Shown here in pieces: positions 7,200 through 8,377 of a DNA stretch of 8,377 nt; within the stretch, counting starts at the first letter, position 1, and the number at the start of each line of letters is the position of its first letter. Under the pieces are notes generated by a model, which was not told where the DNA came from, made no database searches, and was given only the letters and a program-made list of their open reading frames with translations. The DNA comes from an uncultured Selenomonadaceae bacterium (lineage in GTDB: Bacteria; Bacillota; Negativicutes; Selenomonadales; Selenomonadaceae): positions 1 to 8,377 of the forward strand of contig CAJOFG010000030.1 in the NCBI GenBank assembly GCA_905233965.1, read 5' to 3'. Made by a program: the position numbers and the translations under genes.

Positions 7200-8315
7200 A
7201 TGAAAAGTTTTTGTTTCAAGCTGTATAAATCGGACAAAAATGAAAAACTCCATAAGCAAATCAATTCTTCGGGATTGATTTATAATCATTGTATCGCCCT
7301 CCACAAAAGATATTATAAAATCTTCGGCAAATATTTGAATAAAAATTTTTTGCAGAAACATTTGGTTAAGCTGAAAAAGTCGGAAAAATTTTCGTACTTG
7401 AAAAAAATCGGTTCGCAAGCGGTTCAGGACATAACGGACAGGATCGACAGAGCGTTTCAATTATTTTTCCGCAACGTCAAAAGAAAAATCAGATGTTCAC
7501 CGCCGAATTTTAAAAAGGTTAAAAATTATAAATCGTTCACGTTAAAGCAAGCGGGGTGGAAACTTGACGAGGAAAATAAAATTTTGCGGATAAACGGACA
7601 AGCTTATAAATATTTTCAATCGAGAAAAATATCGGGAAAAATAAAAACGGTGACGATAAAACGCGACAATTTGGGAGATTTTTATGTATATTTTGTGACG
7701 GACGCAAAAGATTTTGAAGTCATGACGCGAACAGGTAAAAGCGTCGGTTATGATTTCGGATTGAAAAAATTTTTGACGGCATCGGACGGAAAAGACATAG
7801 AAAGCCCATTGTTTTTTGCGAAAAATTCAAAGTTGATAGCGAAAGCTTGCAAAAATTTGTCACGCAAGAAAAAAGGTTCAAACAATCGACGAAAAGCAAA
7901 AATTTTTTTGGCGAGAATTTATAAAAAATCTGCCGACGAAAGAAAAGATTTTCATTTCAAACTTGCGCGAAAAATTTGTTTGGAGTATGAGAAAATTTTT
8001 ATCGAAGATTTGAATTTGAAGGCAATGCAAAGACTTTGGGGCAAAAAAATTTCAGACTTGGGATTCGGCGAGTTTGTAGAGATTTTGAAATACCAAGCGA
8101 CGAAATTCGGAGTTGAGATTATCGAAGTCGACAGATATTTTGCGTCAAGTCAAATTTGCTCAAATTGCGGAGAAAAGAATCCTGAAGTAAAAGATTTAAA
8201 AATTCGAGAGTGGATTTGTCCGAAATGCGGCGAAAAACACGACAGAGATTTTAATGCCGCAAAAAATATTTTAAAATTCGGGTTGGGGCATCAACCCTCG
8301 AAGGAGATCGAGTAA
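7200..8315 (+). CDS. tnpB: TnpB, RNA-guided RuvC-type endonuclease of the IS200/IS605 family
   Basis: TnpB proteins, the ancestors of Cas12, use an omega RNA from the element's 3' end to cut DNA next to a short target-adjacent motif and thereby help retain the element. From the ATG at 7200 it has 371 residues, a normal length. The N-terminal half is lysine-rich and binds RNA/DNA in the family. The split RuvC nuclease appears intact: D185 in GYDFGLKKFLT, E269 in IFIEDLN and D350 in HDRDFNAAKNI. The bridge-helix region RKKKGSNNRRKAK is present, and a four-cysteine zinc ribbon (C320, C323, C340, C343; CSNCG...CPKCG) lies between the last two RuvC parts. A GTG at 7191 is in frame but lies inside the GGGAGG ribosome binding site, so the ATG is preferred. 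No frameshift is seen, so the protein is probably functional. Confidence 0.95.
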   Translation: MKSFCFKLYKSDKNEKLHKQINSSGLIYNHCIALHKRYYKIFGKYLNKNFLQKHLVKLKKSEKFSYLKKIGSQAVQDITDRIDRAFQLFFRNVKRKIRCSPPNFKKVKNYKSFTLKQAGWKLDEENKILRINGQAYKYFQSRKISGKIKTVTIKRDNLGDFYVYFVTDAKDFEVMTRTGKSVGYDFGLKKFLTASDGKDIESPLFFAKNSKLIAKACKNLSRKKKGSNNRRKAKIFLARIYKKSADERKDFHFKLARKICLEYEKIFIEDLNLKAMQRLWGKKISDLGFGEFVEILKYQATKFGVEIIEVDRYFASSQICSNCGEKNPEVKDLKIREWICPKCGEKHDRDFNAAKNILKFGLGHQPSKEIE

Positions 8316-8377
8316 GACTTAAATTTTTAAGCATCGGTTGTTGATAGCGGAATCCCCCGCATTTATGCGTGGGGAGT
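8230..8377 (+). ncRNA. Predicted omega (guide) RNA scaffold overlapping the 3' end of tnpB
   Basis: In TnpB systems the guide RNA scaffold comes from the end of tnpB plus the right end, and the guide is the flanking DNA just outside the element. Consecutive perfect stems are seen: GGGTTG/CAACCC (8280-8285/8292-8297), CTCGA/TCGAG (8297-8301/8308-8312), CTTAAA/TTTAAG (8318-8323/8326-8331), then the right-end hairpin. GGTTG at 8336-8340 can also pair with CAACC at 8292-8296, a possible pseudoknot or switch. The 5' boundary is a guess. The guide lies outside the window. Confidence 0.6.
8350..8374 (+). repeat. Right-end terminal hairpin with GAAT guide foot
   Basis: GAAT (8350-8353) precedes CCCC-CGCAT, a TT loop, and ATGCG-T-GGGG: nine base pairs with a single bulged T in the 3' arm, in the same place as in the left-end hairpin. 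In IS608-type elements the cleavage site follows about ten bases later, beyond the window. Confidence 0.8.

Larger units (their letters stand above)
7094..8377 (+). mobile_element. IS200/IS605-family element carrying tnpB only (right tip just beyond the window)
   Basis: The element is bounded by a TTAC flank at 7090-7093, a left-end hairpin at 7111-7131 and a right-end hairpin at 8354-8374. It contains one gene, tnpB, on the plus strand. The hairpins share their flanks (CCCCCG and CGTGGGG). The bases at their feet are AAAG (left) and GAAT (right), the same guide tetranucleotides that I recall for IS608, whose left cleavage site is TTAC and whose right one is TCAA. The right cleavage site should therefore lie a few bases past 8377. 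There is no room for the Y1 transposase gene tnpA, so movement would need TnpA supplied in trans. Such elements make no target duplication, in line with none being visible. Confidence 0.85.

Noticed and set aside
7083..7460. Minus-strand 125-codon frame through the insertion-sequence left end and early tnpB
   Set aside because: It is antisense to tnpB and runs through the terminal hairpin; no motif.
1..8377. Frequent AAATTTTT and long T or A tracts on both strands
   Set aside because: They fall in Phe/Lys/Ile codons throughout all genes and look like a lineage-wide codon and composition habit rather than discrete sites.
1..8377. CRISPR array, tRNA, rRNA or ssrA gene
   Set aside because: No regularly spaced repeats and no recognisable tRNA-like or rRNA segments were seen on either strand.

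Overview
The window looks like the chromosome of a Gram-positive-lineage (Firmicutes-like) bacterium. The genes have purine-rich GGAGG-type ribosome binding sites, sigma-A-like promoters, dense A/T tracts inside moderately AT-rich coding DNA, and short or overlapping gene junctions. A Negativicutes/Selenomonadales-type anaerobe is my guess from general style only; nothing here proves the taxon.

From 1 to about 6930 everything is on the minus strand. It reads as one long co-directional set, in transcription order: a PAS-GGDEF-GAF-PAS diguanylate cyclase; smpB (trans-translation); a very small soluble chemotaxis-type signalling protein; mnmA (tRNA 2-thiouridylation); a GltD-like Fe-S/flavin oxidoreductase; hemB (porphobilinogen synthase); and the first half of mraY (lipid I synthesis), which runs off the left edge. 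Gaps are about 10, 109, -4, 25, 145 and 13 bases, and I found no convincing internal terminator. Signalling genes are interleaved with translation, haem and cell-wall housekeeping genes.

From about 6940 to 7090 there is a divergent control region. It holds a good minus-strand promoter for the operon, a 10-bp perfect palindrome, and a plus-strand promoter-like pair followed by a good ribosome binding site and an ATG. That plus-strand gene is cut after three codons (Met-His-Tyr) by an insertion sequence.

From 7094 to the right edge lies an IS200/IS605-type element that carries only tnpB, an RNA-guided RuvC nuclease with its catalytic residues intact, and no tnpA. Both terminal hairpins are visible. 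The tetranucleotides at their feet (AAAG left, GAAT right) and the TTAC on the left flank match, from memory, the guide and cleavage signals of IS608. The 3' end of tnpB plus the right end forms a chain of stem-loops expected of an omega (guide) RNA; its guide would lie just outside the window. The most interesting part of the window is therefore the right-hand 1.3 kb: a TnpB/omega-RNA unit sitting in the start of an unidentified regulated gene opposite a c-di-GMP gene.
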